Source of the DNA: Planctomycetota bacterium
GTDB lineage: Bacteria > Planctomycetota > Planctomycetia > Pirellulales > Pirellulaceae
Reading direction: 5' to 3'
NCBI GenBank assembly: GCA_014238905.1
Contig: JABAAE010000004.1
Span: forward strand, 1-41,738
Length of the DNA: 41,738 nucleotides
How positions within the stretch are numbered: position 1 is the first letter of the stretch; each line of letters opens with the position of its first letter. The notes under the pieces were generated by a model. It had not been told where the DNA came from, searched no databases, and saw nothing but the letters and a program-made list of their open reading frames with translations. The position numbers and the translations under genes are program-made. Below are positions 23,413 through 32,770 of the stretch, piece by piece.

Positions 23413-26328
23413 TTAATCAGCCAACCTGTTGATCGTCAACCATATACTGTTTTTTAGATCATCTCCGCTTTTGGCCTTCAGCGTGTAAGAGATTTGCATC
23501 TGCATGACCGGCTGAATATCTTCGATCTCAATAAACACCGTTCGCCCATCATCCGAAAGGGTCGTTTCCAGAACTTCGACCTCATCCTGGCCTTTGCGTT
23601 TAGGATCTCTGACACTGTAATGGGCGCTGCCATAGTTCTTCGTCCAACGATAATTCCACTGTTCAATACTGTAGTTGTCGTAGTCTTCAGCAGACTCTTT
23701 TTCCAGTGGATCACTAAACGTCAAGGCGATGCCTTCGGCGCTGGTTTTCATGGAAACCGGCAGGTTTACCGGTTTTCCCGTGTACCTGACACGATAGAAC
23801 CCTCCCGGTTGAGTCTGATTGCTACTCCATCCGAACAATCCACAGGTATAAAGCTGCCCATCCTGTGGATGAAATCTTCCCCGCATTACACCGGTGGGGA
23901 ACTGAACCGGAAATCGTACCACCCCGCCCTGCAAGAGTCCGTCCACGTCTTCATGAAGCACATGCCAAAGCTTCCCAGTCCCGTAGGACGTACTCAACAG
24001 TTTCCCATTAAACGGCCCCCATTTTTGACTATTGCACCAGAATTGTGCAGCCGGAGAGCGGTCGACGTTTTTTGGCAACCAGACTAACGGCGGGTCGTAA
24101 TCTGTTGGGCGATCGCCCTCGTGAAACGAATACATATTTCCATAAAATCCACCCTCGGTGACAATGTTAATTCGATTAGCTGGCGTCCAATGGCCCTCCT
24201 GGTCACTGGTTGCCATTTCCCCTTGGGGTCCAATACCAACACCATTGGCAGCTCGAAAACCGTTACAAACGATCTTCGATGTCAGGCCATCTTTGGAGAC
24301 TCGAATCAAAGTTCCATGATGCGGAACGACCGAATCCAAGGCATGCCGGGCACTTTTGGCATAGTAAAAATTGCCTTGCTGATCGACCTGCAGATCCATT
24401 GCGAATTCATGGAAATGCTCGGTAACTTGATGGTCATTGTTATGTGTTCGATAAAAATCCGTTTCACCGTCCGCGTTTAAATCAATCAGCTCGGTGATCT
24501 GATCTCTGCACCCAACAAATATCCGATCATCGACAATTTTCAGACCCAATGGCTGAAACATCCCCGTTGCAATACGACGCCAAGTGAGCTTCTCGTAGTT
24601 TCCTTTGATCCCCGACACCGTCCAGACATCCCCGCTCCAGGTACACAGGGCGGCCTTCGTGGGATCAGAGAAGAAATCAAAACCACCAATCCTCATCCAG
24701 GACTTCCACGGATTATCGTGCGGAAGCGTCAACTCGTCGGTCACGTAGGCTGACGAATCACTGGCAACTTTGCCCGTAGTTTGAATTGTCTGTGGATAAT
24801 TGCTTGGGCCACCGAGTGTCATTGCAGTCAAACTGGCCAATTCCGAGTTCGCTAATGACTGTTTCTCAAAAGCGGCTTTGGCATCCCGATCACCTTGGCA
24901 AAATTGGATTTTCATCCCGCTTGCCTTTGCTGGAACCTTGACCCGTAAATTGCCATCTTTAATGAACACATTGCTCTTGAGTACGCCGGTGATGGCTACC
25001 ACCGTCATCTGAGGCTGGACATCAACACCGCCAGCCAACGCAGCCAATTCGGCATCTTTCAATTTTCGCGAAAACAGTCGCAAATCATCAAGACTTCCCT
25101 GTAAGGGTGCCGCAAAATTTGTCGCCGTATAACCCAGGCGAAAAACATGGGTTTTATCATCATCCGAAGGCAGCTCTTTTGCTGCCTCTTTTTTCCCGTC
25201 TACGTATAACGATGTTAAGCCGGTTTTGGATTCATAAGTGACTCCGACGGCATGCCATTTTCCATCGGCAACTCTCTTTTTGGATTCGATGGCTCCAACC
25301 CAGCCGACATCGAAAACAAGTTTTCCTCCTCGCACAAAAAGACTTTTCCCCTTGGCTTCCCATTTTCCCTCACGGGGCCCTTTTGCCACGATCGTCCCGC
25401 CCCGAGTCGTTTTTACCCATCCGGTGACCGAAAAATCGCGATCAGCAAGATCAACAGGACCAACAATCTCGACGTTGGAATTACCATCAAATGAGAGCCC
25501 CTTATCCAAAGGTCCTGGCGTCAATTTGACTCCCTGGTTTTTCGCCACCATTCCTGGACGTCCATTCTTGACCTGTTTGCCATCTGCTGAAAAATACCAG
25601 TTACCAATCAGTCCCTTATCAATTTCAACCTTAGGGGGTGCCGACCTATTTTCGTTCATCGGTATTTCTCCGAACGTCACAAAGACGACACCGTCCTTCT
25701 CCGTGATTTGGTTCTTTTTCTCGGCGCTCCACATGATCTGGGTGTAAAGTTCTGCCGGGTTTTCCTTTAGGTTTACGGTTCTCGTCAGGAATCCGTTTTC
25801 CATCGAAGAGGATTCAAGAATTTGGGATCCACCAACGTTCAACTTGAAAACGATCCTGTCGCCGTGGCGGTAAAGGCCTTGAAAACGACCGATCTTTTTG
25901 TCCAACGGACCAAAGGGCAACTCGCGAGGATCCTCAAAAATCCCGTTGGTACTCCAACCGGGACTCACAGGATTGACAAAAACCGGCTCGCCTAAAATCG
26001 ATGGATGAGTACCGTGGGAACCGTCATAAATGACATTCCGCCAATCCAGATCACATTGGGTCCATCCGGCAGACCATCGCAGCAGATCCTCGTCAAAGAG
26101 CATCGAAGCGGATGGATCCAATTCGACCTTGACTCCTTTGTAAGAAATGTTGCGGCCAGGCGCAGCGGCCACTTGAAATGAATGGGTCATATTAGGACCG
26201 TAATCCATATCCACCCATTTTTTTCCAGTCTGCGGCAAAGCAACCTCGCTGGCAGTTAGCAGCAGCAACAACGAGAGGTATCCTGTAAAACCAGACCACT
26301 TTGCTAGCAGTTTTCGAGATTTTGTCAT
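23413..26328 (-). CDS. Secreted DUF6797 / LamG / beta-propeller protein
   Basis: The 971-residue protein has a signal peptide (about 1-33), then a region (about 40-210) of the DUF6797 type containing MDYGPNMTHSFQV and GTHPSILGEPVFVNPV. A LamG/concanavalin domain follows (about 240-435; GLIGNWYFSADGK, FSVTGWVKTTRGG, SLDDLRLFSRKLKDAEL). Residues of about 560-850 form a beta-propeller of the sorbosone/glucose dehydrogenase kind (PLGLKIVDDRIFVGCRD, NGVGIGPQGEMATSDQEGHW), and a C-terminal beta domain ends the chain. Comparable planctomycete proteins often carry a cytochrome c domain (CxxCH), but I see none here. A role in extracellular carbohydrate recognition or oxidation is plausible; catalysis is unproven. 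Confidence 0.8.
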   Translation of the reverse strand: MTKSRKLLAKWSGFTGYLSLLLLLTASEVALPQTGKKWVDMDYGPNMTHSFQVAAAPGRNISYKGVKVELDPSASMLFDEDLLRWSAGWTQCDLDWRNVIYDGSHGTHPSILGEPVFVNPVSPGWSTNGIFEDPRELPFGPLDKKIGRFQGLYRHGDRIVFKLNVGGSQILESSSMENGFLTRTVNLKENPAELYTQIMWSAEKKNQITEKDGVVFVTFGEIPMNENRSAPPKVEIDKGLIGNWYFSADGKQVKNGRPGMVAKNQGVKLTPGPLDKGLSFDGNSNVEIVGPVDLADRDFSVTGWVKTTRGGTIVAKGPREGKWEAKGKSLFVRGGKLVFDVGWVGAIESKKRVADGKWHAVGVTYESKTGLTSLYVDGKKEAAKELPSDDDKTHVFRLGYTATNFAAPLQGSLDDLRLFSRKLKDAELAALAGGVDVQPQMTVVAITGVLKSNVFIKDGNLRVKVPAKASGMKIQFCQGDRDAKAAFEKQSLANSELASLTAMTLGGPSNYPQTIQTTGKVASDSSAYVTDELTLPHDNPWKSWMRIGGFDFFSDPTKAALCTWSGDVWTVSGIKGNYEKLTWRRIATGMFQPLGLKIVDDRIFVGCRDQITELIDLNADGETDFYRTHNNDHQVTEHFHEFAMDLQVDQQGNFYYAKSARHALDSVVPHHGTLIRVSKDGLTSKIVCNGFRAANGVGIGPQGEMATSDQEGHWTPANRINIVTEGGFYGNMYSFHEGDRPTDYDPPLVWLPKNVDRSPAAQFWCNSQKWGPFNGKLLSTSYGTGKLWHVLHEDVDGLLQGGVVRFPVQFPTGVMRGRFHPQDGQLYTCGLFGWSSNQTQPGGFYRVRYTGKPVNLPVSMKTSAEGIALTFSDPLEKESAEDYDNYSIEQWNYRWTKNYGSAHYSVRDPKRKGQDEVEVLETTLSDDGRTVFIEIEDIQPVMQMQISYTLKAKSGDDLKNSIWLTINRLAD

Positions 26329-26571
26329 CCGTTTTATTCATTTCCGTCAGAGAAGAAACCTTTGGTTCTATTATGGAGCGACTCAAGACAAGATTCAATG
26401 GACTCTAACGCAGGTTTGGAGATCGATTCATCCCGACGCTAGACAATAGGTTCCACGTTCATTCAGAAGGAATCCTTCAATTTGACTTGCACTTTAAGGC
26501 CGAACTCTGTAGATAATTCCCGGTAAACCTCGCATGAATGTGCCTCCAATCCCTTTTGCGTTTGATCAATC

Positions 26572-27453
26572 TTGTATCAGCCATTTGCACTCTTGACGAT
26601 TTGTCTGCTGTTGATGGGCTGTGAAACCTGGAGCCAGAAATTCCGGGGACAGAACAGCGAAACGCAACCCTCCATTTTGTCCCCCAATCAAATGTCGCCG
26701 GACAGCGTGGTCATCGAGATCAGCATCATCAGTATTCCCAATACCAAGTTGGATTTACTGGAGGCGTTTTGGGAATCGCTGGATTATACAAAAGTCGATC
26801 TTGACCAGCGTAAGTCCTGGGATCGCAATGGAATGCGGGCGGCAACCTCGGGTAGCCAGCTACCAATTGAATTCCAGCAATTGCTGGAAGTTGAAAATCG
26901 GAAGACCGACAACGACGGCTTGGAGCTTACCGAGGAATCGAAACTGGCTCCGCGTCGAAGAATCCAATCGCGAGCCGGAAAGCCATTTCGAATCGCCACC
27001 CAGTCCACGCGACCGGAACTCACCTGGATCGTCGAAAAATCAGATGGATACCGAATCGGTGGCTCTAAACTATCCGCTCAGTCCGAACTGGTTGCCCGGT
27101 CGATCCCGCAGGGTTCAGGTGGAGTCCGCCTTTTAATTGAACCGGAGATTGTTTACGGCGAACCTCGGCAGGTGGTCACGTCCGCCAGCCAGTCGTTACG
27201 GTATGAGATGAAAAGAGACTCGATTCCGTTTCCGGATATCAAGCTTGACGTCGATCTGGCATTGGGCGAATCGCTGATCCTGACCGCAATACCGTCGGCT
27301 GATTCTGAAAAGACTTTTGGACTTGGGCGTACTTTTTTTTCAACGCCAGACGGTTTTCAGAAGTTCATTGTCGTGAGAATCGCACAGACTCAGCGGGATG
27401 ATTTATTCAATTCTGATGAGATCAATGCACAGCTGGAATCCATTACGGAGTAG
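26572..27453 (+). CDS. Putative lipoprotein of unknown function
   Basis: The protein of about 293 residues has a hydrophobic N-terminus ending in a lipobox, LLLMGCETW, and a mature region with strands such as VVIEISIISIPNTKLDLLEAFW and a C-terminal beta-rich half (VRLLIEPEIVYG, LDVDLALGESLILTAIPS). The latter recalls secretin-associated or pilus-protein beta-sandwiches but is not specific. The start is doubtful: the only in-frame candidate that keeps a signal peptide is TTG 26572 (or TTG 26593), with no ribosome binding site and a stop at 26563. The n-region then lacks the usual positive charge. A small error or frameshift upstream is possible. The fba gene follows 145 bp later. Confidence 0.65.
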   Translation: MYQPFALLTICLLLMGCETWSQKFRGQNSETQPSILSPNQMSPDSVVIEISIISIPNTKLDLLEAFWESLDYTKVDLDQRKSWDRNGMRAATSGSQLPIEFQQLLEVENRKTDNDGLELTEESKLAPRRRIQSRAGKPFRIATQSTRPELTWIVEKSDGYRIGGSKLSAQSELVARSIPQGSGGVRLLIEPEIVYGEPRQVVTSASQSLRYEMKRDSIPFPDIKLDVDLALGESLILTAIPSADSEKTFGLGRTFFSTPDGFQKFIVVRIAQTQRDDLFNSDEINAQLESITE

Positions 27454-27598
27454 TTTCACCCACTAATGGATGCTTGGGGAAGACTTCTTGGCGGCAGCAG
27501 CAGCTACCTTGTAACCGACCGGCTGAATCCGGAATAATAAGCGTTCACACTTTCATTTGTTTAATTGTGTCGGCGTTGTGCCTGACAAGGAGAAAAAA

Positions 27599-28615
27599 AT
27601 GGCTTTGGTCCCCTTACGTGTTGTTCTCGAGCACGCAGCGGAAAACAACTACGGCGTTGCCGCATTCAATGTCAATAATATGGAACAGATTCAATCCATT
27701 ATGGAAGCAGCCGATGATACGGATTCTCCGGTCATCATACAGGCTTCAAGAGGCGCGCGCAGCTATTCCCAGGACGCCTACCTGCGACACTTGATGTTGG
27801 CAGCGGTAGAGCTTTATCCTCATATCCCCATCGTGATGCATCAGGATCACGGCAACAGTGTTGAGACCTGCCTGTCCGCTATCGAAAATGGCTTTACATC
27901 AGTGATGATGGATGGGTCGCTGGAAGAAGATGGAAAAACTCCTGCCAGTTATGAGTATAACGTCAAGGTCACCGCAGAAGTCTGTCACTTGGCCCACGCC
28001 AAAAACGTCTCGGTCGAGGGAGAATTAGGTTGTCTTGGATCACTTGAATCCGGGGAAGGTGAACAAGAGGACGGACACGGCGCGGTGGGGCAACTTTCAA
28101 AGGAACAGTTGTTGACCGATCCCGAAGAAGCAGAACGCTTTGTCGCCGAAACGGGTGTTGACGCTTTAGCTGTTGCCATTGGAACCAGTCACGGCGCCTA
28201 CAAGTTTACCAGGAAACCCGATGGCGAAGTTTTGGCCATGAACCGAATTGAAGAAATCCATCGGCGTTTACCAAATTGTCACCTCGTAATGCATGGAAGC
28301 TCCTCGGTGCCGCAAGAGCTTCAGGATATCATCAACGAATTCGGGGGAGCCATCAAACAAACGTGGGGTGTTCCCGTTGAAGAAATACAGCGGGGAATTC
28401 AGCATGGTGTCCGCAAGATCAACGTTGACACTGATAATCGGCTGGCCATCACCGGTGCCATTCGCAAAGTCATGATGTCGAGTCCGGAAAAGTTTGATCC
28501 CCGCGACTACCTGAAGCCTGCACGAGCGGCCATGAAACAGGTATGCATTGATCGCATGACCGCCTTTGGTCAGGCCGGAAATGCCAGCAAGATGCGGGAG
28601 TCAGCAACCGTTTAG
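27599..28615 (+). CDS. fba: Class II fructose-bisphosphate aldolase (Calvin-cycle-type subgroup)
   Basis: The ATG at 27599 has AAGGAG six bases upstream and gives 338 residues. The enzyme cleaves fructose 1,6-bisphosphate to triose phosphates using zinc. Zinc ligands and catalytic residues are visible as D83-H84 (HQDHGNS), E140 region (SVEGELG), H198 (GTSHGAYKF) and H232 (MHGSSS), with [11 protein letters not shown] at the phosphate site. The sequence ([30 protein letters not shown]) follows the CbbA/Calvin-cycle subgroup of class II enzymes. Nothing else in the window suggests carbon fixation, so this is probably the glycolytic/gluconeogenic aldolase. A longer frame from 27557 adds 14 residues with no support. 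Confidence 0.96.
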   Translation: MALVPLRVVLEHAAENNYGVAAFNVNNMEQIQSIMEAADDTDSPVIIQASRGARSYSQDAYLRHLMLAAVELYPHIPIVMHQDHGNSVETCLSAIENGFTSVMMDGSLEEDGKTPASYEYNVKVTAEVCHLAHAKNVSVEGELGCLGSLESGEGEQEDGHGAVGQLSKEQLLTDPEEAERFVAETGVDALAVAIGTSHGAYKFTRKPDGEVLAMNRIEEIHRRLPNCHLVMHGSSSVPQELQDIINEFGGAIKQTWGVPVEEIQRGIQHGVRKINVDTDNRLAITGAIRKVMMSSPEKFDPRDYLKPARAAMKQVCIDRMTAFGQAGNASKMRESATV

Positions 28616-28749
28616 ATCTGACAGATCATGATGGTGATGGACGACCTTCGCAAAGAATGAAAACCAGGTCAGACAGCGGATCTCTTCAGTCAAATTGACT
28701 TTGAAGTTAAATCTTGGTGACTGACCTTTTTTCAACTGACCGCTATCGA

Positions 28750-28780
28750 CGCCGATGGGATTATTTCTATCGGCGTTTTT
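28750..28780 (+). terminator. Rho-independent terminator after fba
   Basis: CGCCGAT (28750-28756) pairs with ATCGGCG (28769-28775) across a 12-nt loop, followed directly by TTTTT. It sits 134 bp after the fba stop and 58 bp before dgt. Confidence 0.75.
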
Positions 28781-28837
28781 AACCGGTCCCCGATCCGGAT
28801 TTTGACGGATTCGTAATTCCGATTCCAGGAGGTCGTT

Positions 28838-29968
28838 TTGATTGGTGAAAAACCATGGGAGCTGCAAACATATCAACAGCGGGAGGAATTGCTGTTGGCA
28901 CCCTATGCAACCAAAAGCGTCAACTCTCGTGGTCGACGATTTGCCGAATTAGAATCGCCCTACCGAAGCCCCTATCAGCGTGACCGAGACCGCATCCTTC
29001 ACAGCAGTGCCTACCGCCGCCTAAGTGGGAAAATGCAGGTTTTTACGGGCGAAATGGGTGATTACCATCGAACCCGACTGACGCACACGCAAGAGGTGGC
29101 GAGCGTGGCCAGGACGATCGCACGAGCCGTCAGATTGAATGAGGATCTCGTCGAAGCCCTCGCGCTTTGCCACGACATCGGACACCCACCCTACGGACAT
29201 GCTGGTGAAGATGCCCTTTCAGAATGCATGAGCGAACTGGGTGGATTTTCCCATAACCAATTTGGCCTGACAATCGTCGAAGAAATCGAGATACGGTATC
29301 CGGGGTTTGCCGGTCTCAATCTATCTCGGGAGATCCTTGACGGACAAGCGACTCGAATTGACAAATCAACACTTCCAAGGCCTTGCTTGGAGGTTCAATT
29401 AGTCGACGCGGTCGACAGTATGACTTACGATGCTCATGACACCGACGATGCGTTGAAGTTAGGACTGGTACGCATTGACGAGTTGTCCGGCCTCCCGCTG
29501 ATTCGCGAAAGCCTGGAATTTGTAGATCAGAAGCACCCTCAACTGGAAGCTGGAATGCAACGCAAAGCACTGGTTCACCGACTTCTGGATTTACAGGTAA
29601 CCGATTTACTGGAAGCCCTCGGACGATCACTTCCGCAATTCAAATTCCGCTCCGCTGCGGAGGTTTGCCAGTCAGAATTCCTGATTGAGCCGAGTCACGA
29701 CCTTGCTGGCAAGAAAAAAGAGCTGGAAACATTTCTCTACGAAAAGGTGTATCGACACCCCAAACTGTTGAAAATGCGAACCCAAGCGCAGTCAAGAATT
29801 CGCAATCTTTACCATTGCTATCAACAGAACCCACGACTATTTCCAGAAAAATACATCGCCAGAGCCAATAAAATCGGAATCGGGCGAATGGCAGGCGAAT
29901 ATATAGCAGGGATGACAGATCGATTTTTCGAACAGACGTACCACCAAATCACCGGAAACCAGAAATGA
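28838..29968 (+). CDS. dgt: dGTPase / HD-domain dNTP triphosphohydrolase
   Basis: The 376-residue protein belongs to the dGTPase-type HD family, which hydrolyses dNTPs to deoxynucleosides and triphosphate. The metal site is clear: H83 (RLTHTQEV), H112-D113 (LCHDIGHPPYGHAGEDAL) and a later Asp in QLVDAVDSMTYDAHD. The N-terminal RDRDRILHSSAYRRLSGKMQV is also typical. The start codon is TTG at 28838 with AGGAGG five bases upstream, and no in-frame ATG competes. The form is the shorter type (as in Pseudomonas and Thermus), in which the true substrate specificity varies. It follows fba after a terminator. Confidence 0.93.
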   Translation: MIGEKPWELQTYQQREELLLAPYATKSVNSRGRRFAELESPYRSPYQRDRDRILHSSAYRRLSGKMQVFTGEMGDYHRTRLTHTQEVASVARTIARAVRLNEDLVEALALCHDIGHPPYGHAGEDALSECMSELGGFSHNQFGLTIVEEIEIRYPGFAGLNLSREILDGQATRIDKSTLPRPCLEVQLVDAVDSMTYDAHDTDDALKLGLVRIDELSGLPLIRESLEFVDQKHPQLEAGMQRKALVHRLLDLQVTDLLEALGRSLPQFKFRSAAEVCQSEFLIEPSHDLAGKKKELETFLYEKVYRHPKLLKMRTQAQSRIRNLYHCYQQNPRLFPEKYIARANKIGIGRMAGEYIAGMTDRFFEQTYHQITGNQK

Positions 29969-30159
29969 GTGGCTGCCTGTAGGCTAGGAATTTCCAGTTG
30001 AGACAGGATAATAAAAGAGTACTTGTCAAAGTTCTTATAACAGGATCATGGCAAGCTGAATTTTTGTGCCAAAACACTTGCGTTAAAACAATCGAAACCA
30101 TCTTCAAAAAGAGCCGCCTTTTTTTCGATTTCCAAAACCCGACCGTGAAGAAATAAAAA

Positions 30160-31170
30160 ATGGCATTATGGATTCTACGAGGACTTTTCCTCCTGATCGC
30201 GGCTGGCGTTGGCACGTCGCTCGCATTTCAAGAAGACGCCACGTATTTCTGGGCAATCCCGGCGACGATGCTGTTGACCATGCTGGTCATCCTGATGGAT
30301 GTCTTGATTCCCAGAAAACGCGTCGAAGTCATTTCCAGTGTCTATTTCGGTGTCTTTGTCGGGCTCATGATGACAATGATGCTGCAGTTGATAATGGCGC
30401 CGACATTTAACCTGCTTGAGGAAAAAGGGCCGATTCCAATCTATTTCCAATTGGTTTTTACGCCACTTTTTTGTTACGTCTGTGTCAGCGTCCTGATGCA
30501 AACTCAGGAAGATTTTCGATTTATCATTCCGTATATCGAATTTTCCAAGGAAGTCAAAGGCGTCCGCCCCTACCTGCTCGACACCTCGGTGGTGATTGAC
30601 GGACGAATCGCCGATTTGATTGAGACGGGTATCGTTGAAAACCAGTTGATCATACCAAGGTTCATTCTGTCGGAACTACAGGCGATTGCCGACAGCAGTG
30701 ATAAATTACGACGATCACGAGGTCGCCGCGGACTTGATATTCTGAATCGACTTCGGAACGACGAAAACGTGGATTTTAAAATCTACGAAAGGGAGATCCC
30801 AGACCTGGACGGTCATCCGGTCGATATGAAACTCGTCCTGTTGGCAGATCATCTCCAGGCAAAAGTGGTGACCGGTGACTACAATCTCAACAAAGTCGCC
30901 CGGCTTCATAATGTAATGGTCATCAATCTCAACGACATCGCCAATTCACTTAAACCGATCTTTCTGCCTGGCGAGACGGTACAAGTCACGGTGATCAAAA
31001 TGGGCGAAGAATCCAACCAGGGCATTGGTTATCTCGACGACGGAACCATGATTGTCATCGAAAATGGCCGAGATCATGTCGGCAAAAACGTAGAGATCAG
31101 TGTCACCAGTGTTTTGCAAAAAAGTGCTGGGCGAATGATCTTTGGAAAGTTTACCAACGTCATCTGGTAA
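30160..31170 (+). CDS. YacL-like membrane PIN/TRAM-domain protein
   Basis: The 336-residue protein has three or four N-terminal membrane helices (about 5-115), a PIN nuclease-like domain (about 137-260) and a C-terminal TRAM domain (about 268-330; GETVQVTVIKMGEESNQGIGYL). The PIN acidic residues D141 and D147 (LLDTSVVIDGRI), E172 (LSELQ), D222 (VDMKL) and D240 (VTGDYNL) are present. This matches the YacL family, common in Gram-positive bacteria, cyanobacteria and planctomycetes. It is presumed to be a membrane-tethered RNase, though activity is little studied. It lies 191 bp after dgt. Confidence 0.88.
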   Translation: MALWILRGLFLLIAAGVGTSLAFQEDATYFWAIPATMLLTMLVILMDVLIPRKRVEVISSVYFGVFVGLMMTMMLQLIMAPTFNLLEEKGPIPIYFQLVFTPLFCYVCVSVLMQTQEDFRFIIPYIEFSKEVKGVRPYLLDTSVVIDGRIADLIETGIVENQLIIPRFILSELQAIADSSDKLRRSRGRRGLDILNRLRNDENVDFKIYEREIPDLDGHPVDMKLVLLADHLQAKVVTGDYNLNKVARLHNVMVINLNDIANSLKPIFLPGETVQVTVIKMGEESNQGIGYLDDGTMIVIENGRDHVGKNVEISVTSVLQKSAGRMIFGKFTNVIW

Positions 31171-31173
31171 TCG

Positions 31174-31194
31174 TCATCTGTGAGATGAATCTTT
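31174..31194 (+). terminator. Weak terminator-like hairpin after the YacL-like gene
   Basis: TCATCT (31174-31179) and AGATGA (31183-31188) pair around a 3-nt loop, followed by ATCTTTTC. The stem is AT-rich, so termination may be poor. Confidence 0.35.
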
Positions 31195-31245
31195 TCTGCC
31201 GAGGGGGGGGACTGGGCGGCCAATCCGAGTGAATGATGCGATACC

Positions 31246-31296
31246 CGTCTCAATCCACAATCCGTCCCAATCCACAACCTGCCTCAATCCAAACTA
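31246..31296. repeat. Tandem repeat, 17 bp x 3, running into a stop codon
   Basis: CGTCTCAATCCACAATC, CGTCCCAATCCACAACC and TGCCTCAATCCAAACTA are successive 17-bp copies. The last contains the final codons and stop of the minus-strand coiled-coil protein gene (ends 31284). Confidence 0.85.
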
Positions 31297-32555
31297 TCCA
31301 GCACCAACTGCCGTTCCATTTCCAATGGAAATTTATCATAGGTCGTAATTGATTTTGCCTTTGTTTTCAGCGAAACCGATCGAGTCACTATTTTCTTTGA
31401 AGGCTTGGTGGTATTGATTTTTTCATTGGCAGTGCGCCGCTGCAACTGCGTTACATTCTTCAACTCGGTCTGAATCGAGGCTAATTGCCTGGAAGCCCCA
31501 TCACTCAACTGGGCATACCGGGCCTGCAATCCATCACGCTGGGAAACGATCCCATTGAGCTCTCCGCGAATGACCGCTGCATCTGATCGCCGATCGAAGA
31601 TCAAAAAGTCGAGATTCTGAATCCTTCGAATGTAATAGCCACGTTGAAATACTTCCTCTTCCTGAATCCACAGATTTCGCCAATAGGCGACATCGTTAGC
31701 CAACAGGAAAAGCTCATTCTGTACTCCTGCCAAATCAGACTCCAACGCCGCCTGACGAGAACTCCATTGACGATCACTCTCCCGAATTTCAAGTAGTTCC
31801 CGGTTGACGTTTTCCCTGATCTCAATCGCCTGGGAATTCAGCCGCTTCTGACTTTCATCCAATTGTGCCTCTGTCCGAATTAACTGTGCGAACTTGATTT
31901 GACGTTGTTTGATGTCGGCGTCCAACGCCGTTTTTTCTGCTTTCCCCTTGGCATTGATCAAATCTCGATACTCATCCCTGACCGCCGAGTAGTCCAGATC
32001 GAAAGCCTCTTTCAGATCAGCATCGATTCCCATCAATACTTTTCTTCTGGAAGTTTCTCGTGTAACCGAATTCACTCGACTGGAAGCTGGACCGTCCAAA
32101 AAACCAAATACTCTTCCTGCAAACCGATACGACTCCAATCTTGAAAAATCGTCCAAGGACCCGTCCGCTTTGACCTTTTCAATAAAACGTGTCAACGTTA
32201 CAACGGCTGCATCAAATTTTTCACGCCGCAAAAGCAACCAAGTTTTTAATCGCAGTTGCAAAGAATTTGCCGGGTCCAGGTCTTCGAGGCGATCAATCAC
32301 GCTAATGGCTTTATCAACGTCATGCTGCCGGCTTTTCACCAACGCGTAGGCGTACAAGACTTTCTTGCTGGGTGAAGCTTGTGAATCAAAAAAAAGAGTG
32401 GACTCCCGTTTTTTAATGGGCGACCAATAATCGGTCAGTAATTTAATCACAACGTCATCGTTGCCGTTCGCTCTCGATGCGAAACTCATCATCAACAAAA
32501 AAGACATCAGCAGGCTAAGCCCAACTGCATGCTTCCATAGTGAATTTCCACGCAT
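31284..32555 (-). CDS. Secreted coiled-coil protein of unknown function
   Basis: The ATG at 32555 (GGAAGGG about eight bases upstream) gives 423 residues. A signal peptide (HAVGLSLLMSFLLMMSFASRANG) is followed by a helical, tetratricopeptide-like region (about 30-150; KKVLYAYALVKSRQHDVDKA) and long coiled coils (about 200-370; ADIKQRQIKFAQLIRTEAQLDE, RQAALESDLAGVQNELF). The C-terminal tail is basic and then short (KFPLEMERQLVLDSLD). A longer frame to 32774 is arginine-rich and overlaps lolD, so I reject that start. Its place next to a Lol-type transporter may hint at an envelope role; no function is known. Confidence 0.75.
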   Translation of the reverse strand: MRGNSLWKHAVGLSLLMSFLLMMSFASRANGNDDVVIKLLTDYWSPIKKRESTLFFDSQASPSKKVLYAYALVKSRQHDVDKAISVIDRLEDLDPANSLQLRLKTWLLLRREKFDAAVVTLTRFIEKVKADGSLDDFSRLESYRFAGRVFGFLDGPASSRVNSVTRETSRRKVLMGIDADLKEAFDLDYSAVRDEYRDLINAKGKAEKTALDADIKQRQIKFAQLIRTEAQLDESQKRLNSQAIEIRENVNRELLEIRESDRQWSSRQAALESDLAGVQNELFLLANDVAYWRNLWIQEEEVFQRGYYIRRIQNLDFLIFDRRSDAAVIRGELNGIVSQRDGLQARYAQLSDGASRQLASIQTELKNVTQLQRRTANEKINTTKPSKKIVTRSVSLKTKAKSITTYDKFPLEMERQLVLDSLD

Positions 32556-32770
32556 GTCATCACCCTTCCCGTTAGGTCTGCGTGATCCAACGCAAACTGA
32601 AAACCAGAGAGTCCTCCACTCCATTTTGATGAGCAAGAGTGACCGTCTCGATTTTCGCCTACCCCTTTTACTCTGTAAGTTTACGGAGCCTGCTACCGGC
32701 GAACAAGTCGCCAATGGATTAGCGAACGAATGGCGTCTTGGCCAACTCGACACTTTTGAAACGTCAAACC

